Source: a virus. Taken from it: 63,877 bases of DNA. The notes beneath the pieces are model-generated. The model worked only from the letters and a program-made list of their open reading frames with translations. It was not told the DNA's origin and made no database searches. Every line of letters begins with the position of its first letter. The stretch's first letter is position 1. A program made the translations under genes and the position numbers. The stretch is from positions 1-63,877 of the IMG/VR virus record IMGVR_UViG_3300009027_000001. One strand, 5' to 3'. Below are positions 17,391 to 29,800 of the stretch, one piece after another.

Positions 17391-17887
17391 AGTATCGCGG
17401 CATTCAGCCATACATAGAGGACGACATTTCCATTGGCATCGAGAAAATGTCAGAAATCCTTGACGAGATCGCCCCCCTTCACAAAGCACACTACGCCGAA
17501 ACCGAGGAAGCCTACCTCGACGATCCCTACGACCCTGACTACGTAAGATTGTTCAGTCTTGAGGAGAATGGCGGGTACGTTGTATTCACGGTACGGAAAA
17601 ACATGGAATTAGTTGGTTATATCCAGTACTATGTCTTTCGGGACCTTCATACCCAACGTGTGTACACAGCCCGTGAGGATTGTCTCTACATCAAGCCAGA
17701 AGCGAGAGGGTTGGGTTTGGCCCCGAGGCTATTGAATTTTGCGGAACACGGCCTGCGCCAGCTGAATTGCAAATACGTAGGCATGACCAGTAAGTCACCA
17801 GTGGGCGGCCCGGACATCCGCCCGTTTTTGGAGAAGCGCGGCTACCGGATGGTCGCAGAGTACTTCTCAAAGAAGTTAGAGGATTGA
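17387..17887 (+). CDS. GNAT-family acetyltransferase-like protein
   Basis: A 166-residue protein. The acetyl-CoA-binding core is visible at residues ~102-120 (Y-I-K-P-E-A-R-G-L-G-L-A-P-R-L-L), where R-G-L-G-L stands for the R/Q-x-x-G-x-G/A loop. A C-terminal F-L-E-K-R-G-Y-R beta-alpha end is also typical. Genes like this often sit beside internal virion proteins of podoviruses. The substrate is unknown. It starts by ATGA overlap with the lysis-type gene upstream. Confidence 0.75.
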   Translation: MKYRGIQPYIEDDISIGIEKMSEILDEIAPLHKAHYAETEEAYLDDPYDPDYVRLFSLEENGGYVVFTVRKNMELVGYIQYYVFRDLHTQRVYTAREDCLYIKPEARGLGLAPRLLNFAEHGLRQLNCKYVGMTSKSPVGGPDIRPFLEKRGYRMVAEYFSKKLED

Positions 17888-17890
17888 GAC

Positions 17891-18928
17891 ATGTGTTGCA
17901 GTTCGCCCCCACCGCCACCTGATCTTGGACCCAGCGCTGAAGCGTCGAAAGAAATTGCGGAGATGCAACAGCAAACTGCTAGAGAGCAGCTTGAATGGTC
18001 TAGAGAACAAGACACCATGAACCGAGAGCTACTCCAACAGGTGTTGGACGTACAGCTCCCGGCCATGCAGGAACAGTTTGAAACTGCATCGGCTGACCGC
18101 CAGCGCTACGAAGAAATGTTCCGCCCATTCGAGGATCAGTGGGCAGAGGAAGCGAAGAACTACGACACGCCGGAGCGCCGCGCACAGGAACGCGCCCGCG
18201 CCCTTGCCGACGTCAACACACAGTTTGATGCACAGCGCCGTAATGCCTTGTCGAGGCTTGAGTCCTATGGTGTCGATCCGTCGCAGACCCGCAACGCTGC
18301 ACTGGATGTCGGTGTACGCACCGCACAGGCCGCAGCAATGGCTGGTGCCGCTACGCAGGCCGACCGCCGTGTCGAGGACACTGGCCGGGCCTTGCAGTCT
18401 GACGTCATCAACCTTGGCCGTGGCGCACTGTCCAACGCCGCTGGCTTCTATGGTCAGGCCGTGAATGCTGGCTCTGCCGCACAAGGTAATGCACTCAACA
18501 CCACAGCCTCCGGCGCAAACGCTGTACAGTCCAGCCTTGGCTTCTCTGGACAGGCGTTGCAAGGTTATAACCAGAACGCCAACATTCTGTCACAGGGCTT
18601 TGGTAATCAGATGCAGTCATGGAACGCTCAACAGCAGCAGACAGCCGGTATGCTACAAGGTATCGGCGGTATAGCTGGTATGTTCATGGCAGACGGTGGC
18701 GAGGTAGAGAACCCTGTCGGTGGTCCGGCAGCGCCGTACACGGCTGATGGGCCGGTTGATGGGCCGGGCGATGGTTCGGGCGTGGATGACCGTGTCCCGG
18801 CCATGCTGTCACAAGACGAGTATGTCATCCCGGCAGACGTTGTACGGGCGAAGGGCGAGGAGTTCTTCGATAAGCTGCTCGAGAAGTACCACACACCTGC
18901 GTCACAACAGCGCAGAGGAGCGATCTAA
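17891..18928 (+). CDS. Internal virion/DNA ejection protein
   Basis: A 345-residue protein. The N-terminus (M-C-C-S-S-P-P-P-P-P) is followed by long Gln/Glu-rich coiled-coil helices (residues ~15-170), an Ala/Gly/Asn-rich region (~170-265) and a C-terminal segment with M-A-D-G-G-E-V, D-D-R-V-P-A-M-L-S-Q-D-E-Y-V-I-P and a closing F-F-D-K-L-L-E-K-Y-H helix. The latter pattern recurs in phage internal virion proteins. It heads the three-gene set with 18928 and the giant protein, analogous to the T7 gp14-15-16 or P22 ejection sets, and is probably packaged and ejected with DNA. Confidence 0.65.
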   Translation: MCCSSPPPPPDLGPSAEASKEIAEMQQQTAREQLEWSREQDTMNRELLQQVLDVQLPAMQEQFETASADRQRYEEMFRPFEDQWAEEAKNYDTPERRAQERARALADVNTQFDAQRRNALSRLESYGVDPSQTRNAALDVGVRTAQAAAMAGAATQADRRVEDTGRALQSDVINLGRGALSNAAGFYGQAVNAGSAAQGNALNTTASGANAVQSSLGFSGQALQGYNQNANILSQGFGNQMQSWNAQQQQTAGMLQGIGGIAGMFMADGGEVENPVGGPAAPYTADGPVDGPGDGSGVDDRVPAMLSQDEYVIPADVVRAKGEEFFDKLLEKYHTPASQQRRGAI

Positions 18929-20814
18929 TGGCGGGTAATTCAGCACTGGGCGGATTCGTTGAAGGTTTGCAAGGTGGTATAACCCACCGGCAGCAGTCGC
19001 TCCGCAACAAGAAGATTGACCGGATGCTTGACCAAGAAGGCAAGATGCAAGCGATGGCGATTGAAGGCAAGCAAATGGACATCAACAAGGTCCGTGAGCT
19101 GAAGGGGCTGGCACCCCGTGACTTCACCCAGTTCGAGGCGGACCAAGACCCCTACGGGTTCAAGCTCGGTGATTTCTTCAAGCCCCGCAAGCTGTGGCAG
19201 AACTTCAAAGACAACACTGGCTTCGGCGGCGGGTCTATGGATGCCCCTACCTCCCCGGTGCAGTCCAACGAAGCGGCCATCGAAGATATGACCCAAGGAG
19301 CACAAGGCTCCTCGATGGGTATGCAGGGTAACACCGATGACATGTCGCTGATGGCCGCCGCTGATGGCGGGCCAGTCAGGAAGATGGCTAACGGTGGGTC
19401 CGTCGAAGAACAGCTCGACGCAATGGATCGAACTCGCCGTCCCAACCCCGGCTCAGCAGAATCTCAGCTAGACCGCGAACTCGATCAGAAGACCCGTGAC
19501 CGTATGAACGCTCGACAGAATCCGAGCCGTACACGTAAAGCACTTAATACTGGTAAGCGTGTGGCGGGTAAGGCGGCTCGGCTAGCGCGTGCTGGTGCTG
19601 GTGTAGGCGGCGCTTTAGCTGGGGCGCAAGGTGCGGTCCGAGGGGGTTTTACTGATACTGAACAGATGCGCCGAGAGTACACCATGCCAGAAGCCTTGAT
19701 GGTGGATAAGGACGATTCTGATTTTGAAATCTTCCTAAAGGATTTAGGCGCTCGTGCTATCGGCGTCGGTAACTATGTCGGCGATGCTGCTTTGGATATG
19801 GTTGGCTTTGGACGTGATGAAGCACAAGCACAAGCTATCCGTAGCTCTGACGTTGCACGTCCAACACAGCAAGAACCATCGGTAGCTGCCCAGCCACAGG
19901 CGGCAACGCCAAGAGCTGCTGTCCAGCCGCCCGCTGCACCCCAAGCCCCCGAAGTAACGGGTGGCCCGAACCAGCTGGCCGACGCCCCGATCACCGATCC
20001 GGGTGAGATGCCGACGATGAACACCGAGGAGTGGGTAGCCTACCGTGCCGCCAGTGTCGAGAGTATGCTGATGCAGGGTATGTCTCTCCCTGAAGCCCAC
20101 GATGCTGTCACCTCGATGCAGCAGAAAGGGTTCCTCAACTACGGCACACAGGCTCTACAGATGCTCGCAGCTGGTGATCCGGCTCGGGCAGCGATGGCGC
20201 TCAAGGCTGCGTACCAGTACTTCCCGAACGGAGTTGATGTCAGATTTGGCATAACCAAGGACAAGCAGGGGCAGCCCGCTCTCGTAGCGATGGGTGCCAG
20301 CGAGCAGACCGGCGAATCTACCGGCGCTCCCATGCTAATCACTGGTGAGCGACTGGCCGTGATGATGGAGAACATGACCAATCCGGATGCGTTCCGTACG
20401 TGGACGAAAGACTGGCGTGAGTTTGAGCAAGACCTCCGTAAATACTACGAGATGGAGAAGCCGCAGGCTGAGAGCGAGAACATCTATCGTGACCGTATGG
20501 GCCGAGCAGCGCTCAATCGCTCCGAGGCTGATCTTGTCGGCGCTTATAACGCTGGACGAGGGGGCGGTCGCAAACGCACTGACATGGACCGTAACTCTGC
20601 TGCTCTCCGTGACTACGTAGCAGAGTCCGGACTGCTTGAAGGCATTGATCCACAGACCCAACGATACCTCACACGTGTCATGGAAGCGCTATACCTGAAT
20701 TACGATATGTTGCAGGGTGAGATCATCGAAGAAGTGATGGTAGCCTACGAAAACAACCAGCTACCACAGCTGCTAGAGAGCTATGGACTGTCCAATGCCG
20801 AAAGTGATGAATAA
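18928..20814 (+). CDS. Internal virion protein
   Basis: A 628-residue protein that overlaps both neighbours by one base (TAATG). It has a helical N-terminus, low-complexity Pro/Gln/Ala stretches near residues 300-350, and the short A-D-G-G-P-V and A-N-G-G-S-V motifs near residues 145-160. A Gly/Ala-rich hydrophobic stretch (~210-235) could insert into a membrane. The ordering before a giant ejection-type protein supports a role as the middle ejection protein. No enzymatic motif seen. Confidence 0.65.
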   Translation: MAGNSALGGFVEGLQGGITHRQQSLRNKKIDRMLDQEGKMQAMAIEGKQMDINKVRELKGLAPRDFTQFEADQDPYGFKLGDFFKPRKLWQNFKDNTGFGGGSMDAPTSPVQSNEAAIEDMTQGAQGSSMGMQGNTDDMSLMAAADGGPVRKMANGGSVEEQLDAMDRTRRPNPGSAESQLDRELDQKTRDRMNARQNPSRTRKALNTGKRVAGKAARLARAGAGVGGALAGAQGAVRGGFTDTEQMRREYTMPEALMVDKDDSDFEIFLKDLGARAIGVGNYVGDAALDMVGFGRDEAQAQAIRSSDVARPTQQEPSVAAQPQAATPRAAVQPPAAPQAPEVTGGPNQLADAPITDPGEMPTMNTEEWVAYRAASVESMLMQGMSLPEAHDAVTSMQQKGFLNYGTQALQMLAAGDPARAAMALKAAYQYFPNGVDVRFGITKDKQGQPALVAMGASEQTGESTGAPMLITGERLAVMMENMTNPDAFRTWTKDWREFEQDLRKYYEMEKPQAESENIYRDRMGRAALNRSEADLVGAYNAGRGGGRKRTDMDRNSAALRDYVAESGLLEGIDPQTQRYLTRVMEALYLNYDMLQGEIIEEVMVAYENNQLPQLLESYGLSNAESDE

Positions 20815-23800
20815 TGGCAACTTTCAAGGAGCGTTACGAGGAACTGTTCGGGCCAACGCCAGACTATGACCCGATAGCACAAACTGCCCCGGACGAGCTA
20901 ATCGGGCAGACTCGTCGCCGTGCGCTGGATATACAAGACGCTGCTCCTACTGCATCCCCGCGTCGAGCGGTTCCTATTCGTGACTTGTCTCCACCGGGTG
21001 AGGAGCAGGGTGCTATCTCTGGCCTGCTCAAGACAGGTGCCTCGAAGGTCGTGGCCGAACCGCTGGTCGGTGCAGCTGAGTACCTGACCCGGCAGACCAC
21101 AGGACGGCTCGGGTGGGAAGGCCCTACCGAAGCCCTGCAAGGAGTGCGGGACGATCTGGCCCAGTGGCGCGAAAGCGTCTACGCCCGGATGAACCCGGAG
21201 GTCATGGACATGGTGGGCCGGGAGCTGCTGACTCTCGACCCCGACAGGACTATCTGGCGTGGAAGCCCTCTCGATGTCGCCGAGGCTGTTGCATACAAGG
21301 TTATAGAACAGACACCCTCCCTGCTCGCTACACTGGTACCCGGCGCGATAATGATGCGGGCCGGTGCGATGGGCAAGGGAATCCAGTACCTTAGCGCGTC
21401 CGAGGCGGGTATATCACTGGGTGCTATACAGAACGAGATCGCTGACGGCATTAACGAGATGTCAGCTGATGAGCTGTCGGCTGAGTCGTTCCGTTTCAGA
21501 CAACTGATGGAGGAGTACGGTGACGAAACACAGGCGCGAGCCGACCTTATACGTGAAGCGCAGGGAATGGCACCCGTTGTCGGCGGTGTCGCTGTCGGAG
21601 CAATTTCAGCTGCCGCTGGTCGATACCTCGCACCTGTCTTTGACGATGCGGCTGGCCTTGGTTTCGGCCAGCGCGTCGGTCGAACTGCAATATCAGAGGG
21701 CCTTATCCAAGAAGGCCCGCAGGAATCTATCGAACAAATAGCCAGCAACATCTCCGCCGCTGTCTACGATGGTGACCGGGACTTGCTGGAAGGTGTGGCC
21801 GAGTCCTACGCACAGGGCGCTCTGCTCGGTGCCATCATGGGTGGTGGCGTCGGCGGTATACTCGGGCGTGGTCGGCAGGAGGAGCAGACGCCCCCAGAGC
21901 TGGACACGCCAGACGCCCCCAGTGCCTTCACGCCGGGCCGTGGTGGTCCCCGAGGGCCACAGCAGGCACTACCCCTCGACTTCGGTGAGGAGCAGCGCTC
22001 AGGCCCTATCACGCAGCAGGAGGATATGTTCGCCATACCGGACGAGCTGTTCGACGAGCAGGGCAACTACGTGGGTAACGTGGCTGGACAGGCCGCCGCT
22101 GCACAAGAGGAAAACATCGTTGATCCGGCTATCCGGGCGGCTATTCAGGCGAACATCCGTTCCGATCAGAAGATGGACGATATGTTCCAGACTAACCCAC
22201 AGCGGGAGCAGGAGTATCCCAGCCAGAACATACAGACTGAGATGTTCCCGAGGGCTGCTCCGACTGGTGGGTTACCAGCTCCTAACACCCGTCCTGTACC
22301 TGCTGAAGACCCGATGGCTCCGGAACAGCAGGAGATGCTGCCCGGCCCAGAGAAACGTACGCTTGGTAACAGGCGTACAGAGATGTATGACGCCCCAATA
22401 CCCGAGCCGCAGGTAGACATCTCGGCACAGATGGATCAGTTGGCACGGGGTATGCGTGATGGCGTCTATCTCGCTGCCGAGCAAGAGGTTGATCCTGCCA
22501 TCCTTGGGGACTTCCCGATGGTGCAGGACTTTGATGGTCGTGGCGGTGACATGATCTTCAAGGATGAGGAGACTGCCGACCAGTGGATGGAGGCGCTGGC
22601 GAACAGCAACCCCGAAGACCTGCAAGCCATCCTCGGTGAGATCACCGGGGCTGGTACTGGTAAGCCGATCGACGGTCGCCTTGCTGTACAGAAGATCGGA
22701 GAGAACGGAGGCGTCGAGCAAGAGACGCTGGTGTCCACCCTCGAAGAAGCACAACAGGTGCAGGAGGAGATGGGGGGTGAGACACGTGTACTGACGGCTG
22801 AAGAAGCTATAGCCCGCCGGGAGATGATGGCTGCTGACGACCTGTTTGCTGAGCCTGAACCAGAACCAGAGGGTACGCCGGGCGGCACACCTCGCACGGG
22901 TACTGGTCGTCACCGTGTGCGTTTCACTGATGATGCTGGGCAGGTCATTGAAGACCGCACGTTCAGCGACGTAAGGAGAGCGAACAAATATGCAGATCAG
23001 CTGGCCGACGAGTACCAGCTGGCTCAGCCTGAAGCTGATGCCCGCATTACTGTCACCCCGATACGCACTATGCCGAAGCGCAAGACCAAGCCTACTCAGG
23101 ATGAACAGAAGGCTGAGCTTGCCAAGCGAAAGAGAAAGGCTACGTATAAGACAGAAGGTGAAAAGGTAGCTGACGAAATACGCAGGCGTGTACCGTTCGA
23201 TGAGCGTCAGGATATGACTGAAGCGGCAGCTAAGGCCGGTACTCGAGAGGAAGCTGCACAGAACCTCCTACGCCTCGCCGCTAAGCAGATGGATGAAGAA
23301 CAGGCTCGCTCTATCGACGGGTTCTTCCCGCCTGACAGCTACGAGTTCAAGAACAAGCAGCTGAAGCAGGATTACACCGATGCGTGGCAGGCTCTCTACG
23401 AGGCTGACTTCATCGCTAAGAACAAGGCGGTCATTCCGCTTGAGTTTCGTGGGACTGTTGTCTCCAAGGCTAACCGAGACAAAAAGAAAGCCCTGAAGAA
23501 GATCGAGCAGGTACGGGAGGGGTCGAATCCCCGCCGTAAGGTCGAGAAGGCTGTCCGCGAAGCTCGATACACAAGTGAGGCAGCTGTTGCACAGTTGTCC
23601 TACAACGAACGTAAGATCGCTGAGCGCCTCGGGATCGAGATGCCCACCGATGCACAGAAGATGGAAGCGGAAATCCTGTCTGAAACACAGCAGCAGTTAG
23701 CAGACTTCCGTGAGTCGAAGATAGCAGAAGACGCTGAGGAAGATACCTACGTCGCCGCTATGGTGGAGGCTACCGCCCCCCGTACCAAGGACGACTCGGA

Positions 23801-26800
23801 CCAGCCCATCGGCGATACGCTGGAAGGCCCGGTCTACCGCTTCGACATGAAAACGACGAAGAAAGAACTGGAAGCACTGACCGAATCTGAACTGAACAAC
23901 GTCTTCGATGATGCGTTACGGTGGCGGCAGTCCACCAACAAACGTCTTAGCGATGGCCGCATCTCTGAAATGAAGCGAGAAATCACAACTCGCTCCGAGA
24001 GGATCAAAGAGATTATGCGGGCCGTAGTCAGTATGCGAAATAGCGCTGGCACGGAAGCACGGGCTAAAGGCGCATACATCGTCACCAACGTCACTAACAA
24101 GAAGGGTGGCGGCATCCGGCGTACGACTGTACGCAGTGGCCCGTTGACCTCCTCGTCAGAGAAGTACGAAGAAGGTGCTGACAAGCTGAAGGCTCGGGCT
24201 GAGAAAGCCAAAAAGATATACACCGATCTGTCGGACAACCTGAAGGGTGCCTTGAAACGTCTGAAGGCTGTGGCACCTGAGACTGATGAGTACGGCAACC
24301 TGACGGAACTCGGGCAGGATGAGGTCATGGGTATCTGGTGGGCTGAGTCGCTGGCTGAACTAGGGCAGGCTGTAGTTGAGAGCCGTAGGACAGACGACCC
24401 TGCTATGGAGCTGGCTAGTAAAATATCTACTGGCCTAAAACGTGTTGCCGGTAAGACCTCTGACCGTCTGTTTGGAACTGTCTTCGCCGACGCTGCTCGT
24501 CAGACCCTCATCATCAATGCGAAGGATATGGGCAAGGACCTCGCTACGATTGCAAAGCAGGTCAACAACTTCAATGACAAACTCGAGGCTGCTAACCGGC
24601 TGCACGAGGCCAAGAAAAAGTGGGTCAAAGACAGCGACTACAAGCAGTTCATTAAGCCGATCATCCGTAAGTTCCACGAGTCGTACTGGAACAACAAGGG
24701 TACGTACTACCCGACGCTGGCTGAAGCGGCAAACCTCAAGTGGGTACTAGACAACTACCGAGCGCAGGGCAAGAAAGATGACTTCTACCTGCCGCTGCGA
24801 CGGGTGCTGGAAGATTTCGGCTTCAAGTTCAAAAACAATACGCTAATCGTCAATGAGGTTGACGGCGAGTTCGACTTCACCCCGAAAGACGCTCACCTGA
24901 TGAACCGTTTTCGCCGTAGCGACCCGATCATTATGGACAGGACAGTCGTACGCCGTGAGACGGATAAACCTTACGAACCTGTCACCCTTACATACAGGCG
25001 TCCTGAAGGGGAGCTGGACAAGCGCATCGCTGAGCGTGAGAAGCGTACGGAGAAAGATCAGTTCATCGCTAAAGAGGAGCTGGACTCGATCAAGCATGTC
25101 CGTGCATCAGCCATCTTTGCACGGTTCCGTAAGATCGTGGACAACCCGAAGACCACGAGAGATAAGCTGGTTGATGCCGAGCTAAAGCTGCTTGAAGACC
25201 TAAAGAAAGAGGGTTTCCTGACCAACGTCGGCGCACAGATGGTGACTATTAAAGTACCTGACCGTCCGACGATTAGCCTCCGTCGTTCTGCACGAGCGCT
25301 GGACGACGGTATACTGACTAAGAGGGAAGCCCGCAGTCGCATGGCCTCCATCCGCAAGTCATACACCAAACCCCTATACAGGCACGAAAGTAAGGTCGGG
25401 CGCTACGCTGGTAGCGTTGCCGGTACAGCTATTGCTGATACCGAATCTGAGTGGGTATACAAAAAGCTACCGGGCTTTTTGCTTAAAAACATTAAGCCTA
25501 AACGGGTATACACTACAGCAGCTAACAAACTGCATGAGAAAATCAAGTATTCAAACTCAAGAATCTCGCTTAACGAGGCACTCGACATAATCATCGAGAC
25601 TCTACCTTCGTCTGACCCCTTGGGTAAGGTCGCTAGACAATTACGCAGCGTAGATGTCACCCGTGGTATCGGCCTCGGATATGCGTGGGGGATGAAGTAC
25701 GCGGTCGGTGGTTACTGGAATGAGTCAGGGCGAGTAGACATTGACTTTGAGTATTTCTACGGAGAAGAAGCGCTAAGCAAAACGAATAAAGATTTGGTTG
25801 ACGCCCAGTTTCTACAGGTAGTACTCCATGAAATTGCCCATGCAGCAACAGTAGAATCTATAGATCGCAGTCAAACGGCTGAGGCTATCATAGATGAACT
25901 AATACAGCAGGGGCAGCAAGCGTGGGGAAGACAACATACCGGAAAAATTCTGGAACGCATTCTTATTAACGATAAGTTCTTTAAGCAAAGGAAGTTTAGT
26001 GACGTAGCATCAAAGCAAGAACTCGCTGAAATTTTTACAGCTGAAATAAGTTTACAAGAGCCGAATAAAATTGCTTACATCAACAAGGTCGGTGACGACT
26101 TTGAAGTAATAGTTAAAGCCGCAAAAGACAAGCCCTACGGTTTTACCAATCCACATGAGTTTGTTGCTGAAGCATTTTCAAATCCTGAATTTCAAGATTT
26201 CTTAAAGGCTACCAAGTTCAACAAGAAGAACTGGCTGTGGGATGAATTCAAGAAAGCTGTGTTTAAGATTCTCGGTATTAAGACTGACGAAAACCTTGAC
26301 ACCATTTGGGATGTTGTACTAGCAGCAACGCCAGCGTTGACCAGATACGCAAACAGTTATGACCCGAGTAAATACCATTGGGAACCGGGTGGTAAAAAAG
26401 ATATGCGACCGTACGGAGAATACGTACAAGAGGCTCGTAAAGATATAAACAGCCATCGTCAAGCATACGACGATGCAGGTAATCAGCTTGGCGACTTGCT
26501 GAATGATCGCTACCGTTTGCGCGGGGCCAATACTGTACTTCAGTCACTCATCAGCTCACTGCCTGAACGCAGCGCACTAGGGATTACTGCTCGCAAACTG
26601 GCTGAGCTGGACCTAAGCGATGTTACGGTTCGCTGGGATTGGACTAATCTCATCAAGAACCCCGACACTAATGGTGTTTACCGTGGCAAACATCGCCGTG
26701 TAATCCTTGCACGTAAGGATGGAATGTCTGGACACAAGCTGGCTCGTGTCACGTTACACGAGCTGATGCACGCTGCTACGCAGGAAAGCCTGCAACGCAA

Positions 26801-29800
26801 CCAGACGCTTCGTTCACTGATGACAGATGTCCAGAGTGAAGTACGCCAAAAACTCATGGAGCAGTTCCCTGTTGGTAAACTGCCGTATGGTTTGCGCCCG
26901 CAGGATCAGGTCGATGAGTTCGTAGCAGAAATGTTCTCGAACGAAGCTATGCAGCAGGCAGCTAAGACCACTATGCTTGATAGCCGGATGTCTCTGTGGA
27001 GCCGGTTCAAAGACTTGGTCAAGCAGTTACTTGGTTGGGTGGGGGACTACGAAATTTCAGCTTTCGATATGGTTATGGAATTGCAGCCGCAACTATTCGA
27101 GTATGCTGAGTTAGACAACCCCAACGCCCCTGACCTATATCACGGAGACGTAGCATTAGGTAATAAAGCTCGTGAGGTTTGGAACAGAGCTAAGATGACC
27201 TACGACATCGAAAACCGAGCACGTACGGCTGCAACACAAGGCGCGACAATCTTCGGGCGTGGCAAGTTGAGCCATGCGTTCCACTCCATGCGCCAGCTGC
27301 GTGAGCGTTATGAACAGTACTTCGGCGGGAAAGAAGGTCCACTGGCGAAGTACATGGATGCGTTCAACGCTCGCAACTCCATGAACAATGAACTGATGCA
27401 GATGCCTGAACGCCTGTCACGTAAATGGTCAGAGTTCGAGCAGAAGCACGGTGTTAAGGTAGCTAACGATTTCAGTCAGCTTGCTACTGAAGCTACCATG
27501 CACACGCTCGACCCGAGCAAGGTCGCTGGGCATGAGAGGAACAAGAAGTCTGCAAAGGCTCAGCCGACTATGTATCGTGAGCTGCGTGCCCGGTACCAAG
27601 CGTTGCCGCAAGACTACAAGGATTTGTGGGCAGAGGTTACAGACTACTACCAGTCATCGCTTGAACAAGAAACCGGCCTGATGATGCTCAATGCCGTACG
27701 CGGAGTCGTCACCAAGGGAGCCGGTGAGACGATGGACCTTGGGACGTTCAACCGCAAGTACAACGAGACGAACATCCTGAAGTTCAGCACGCAGGAAGAA
27801 ATCTTGGCTGAGTTCGGTGAGTTCCTTGGTGAAGATGCTGCAAACCTCGCCAAGTTCATACAACGGGTGGCTAACGTACCGGCCATGAAACAGGGGGTCT
27901 ATTTCCCCCTCATGCGCTACGGGGAGTACGCTGTCTACGCCAAGACCATGCGTGACAAGAAGTACTTTAAGGACAGCCAAGCTGCACGGAAGTACGCAGC
28001 CGACCAGCGTCTTGAAGACCCGACCTACTCTGTCAACACACGTGAGGAAAGTGATGGACGGTGGAGCGTGCAGGTCACGGAGAGTGCTTTCGTCATGGGT
28101 GAGACTATCACCGAAGTGATGGAGAAACGCCAACAGCTGGTAGACGAAGGCTACGACTGGGTTGGAGATGTCGGACGCAAGCTAGAGATGCCGAGAGAGT
28201 CGGCGATCACCTCGAACGCAGCGCTGTCCAGCATCCTTGAAACGCTGTCGGATAATGCAGCTGCACAAAACGCGATCAAGCAGTTCTACTTGCAGTCGCT
28301 TTCCGATCAGTCGTTCCGTAAGAGAGAAATCAAACGACAGAACCGCCGGGGTGTGGACTACTTCACGCAGCATCGCAACTTCGCCAACTACGCTCGCCAG
28401 TCTGCTTACTACAGGTCACAGCTGAAGCATGGCTGGCAGATGGCGAAGGGGCTGTCTGACATGCGTGACTTCCTGAAGGACTACCGACAGGGCGCGAGCA
28501 AGATGTCTCGCGTCCAACTGGACAACGTGTACGAAACGCTGAAGACACGTGATGAGAAGATGACCGACCCAGTACAGCTCCACAAGGCTGTGCGGGGCGG
28601 CATCGCTCTGACCCAGTTCTACATGCTGACCAGTGCTTCCTACCACATGATTAACAGCACGCAGCCGTGGATGGTGTCGCTGCCCACGATGGGAGGTCGC
28701 CACGGCTGGGGCCAAGCCTTCGCAGCTATGAAGGGAGCGCAAGCCCTCATCAAAGACCCGATCTTCAGTCAGATAAAAGAGTCTAAGGGTGGTCTGGCGC
28801 TGCTGAAGAAAGGCAACCTCGCTGCCGAGCGTGCCTTCGGCGTTTTCGATCAGCTGCGTGATAGTCTCAAGGCCAACGACGCTCGTGCGGACGAGCACCT
28901 CGAGATGCTTGACAAGCTACGTAAGACAAGCGTGTTGGAAGTCTCCCCGCTGACGGAGCTGCGAGAGATCGCAACGGGCAAGGAGTCGTGGACGACGAAG
29001 GCGATGGATGCGTCACGTGCGATGGCGCACATGGTCGAAGTGAACAACCGCGTTCTGACGGCTATCGCTGCCTACGATTTGGAGTACGCCCGCCAGAAGA
29101 ACGGGGGGGCAGGCGAGGAAGCAGCACGAGAAGCGGCCACGCAGTACGCCGAGGACATGGTATCGCAGACGCAGTTTGACTACTCGACGGCCAACAAGCC
29201 GCCCGCGTTCCTGCGTTTCCCAATCGTGTTCCAGTTCATGCAGTGGTCGCAGCACATCTACGCACACATCATCCGCAACACGGCAGCAGCTCTGAAGGGC
29301 GACAAGGACGCCGCCAAGATTCTCGGTGGCGTTCTCGGTACCCACGCTGCCGTAGCTGGCGCACTGGGTGTGACGTTGCAGCCGATCAAGATGGCCTTCG
29401 GTCTGGCGATGATGGCGCTGGGCGATGAAGACGAGCCTTACACGTGGCAGAACGCCCTCAGCGGTGCGACCTTCGACCGGGTCACTACTTCGGCGATGAA
29501 CGAATTGTTTGGTACAACTGTTTCAACAGTGCTCGGCAAGGGGCTACCCGCCGGGCTGGGCATTGATCTCTCTACGCGCATGTCTTTGGGAACCCTGTTC
29601 TTCATCGACCTGCGAGGTGACACCCCTGAGTCGGTGGCTGGTTCACTGCTCTCATCCTTCGGAGGTGCGAGCGTCAACCAAGCTCTGACGTTTGGTAGGG
29701 GTATACAGTACATGGGTAGCGGCGACATAATGAAGGGCCTTGAAGTCTTCTCCCCCAAATTCCTTCGTGACATTCTCCGGGCTGGCCGGTTTGCGTCCGA

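Noticed and set aside
22785-22800. ACACGTGT sequences (for example here and near 51301) as members of the site family
   Set aside because: Their arms are only four bases long and even-centred, and they occur at background frequency in both arms.
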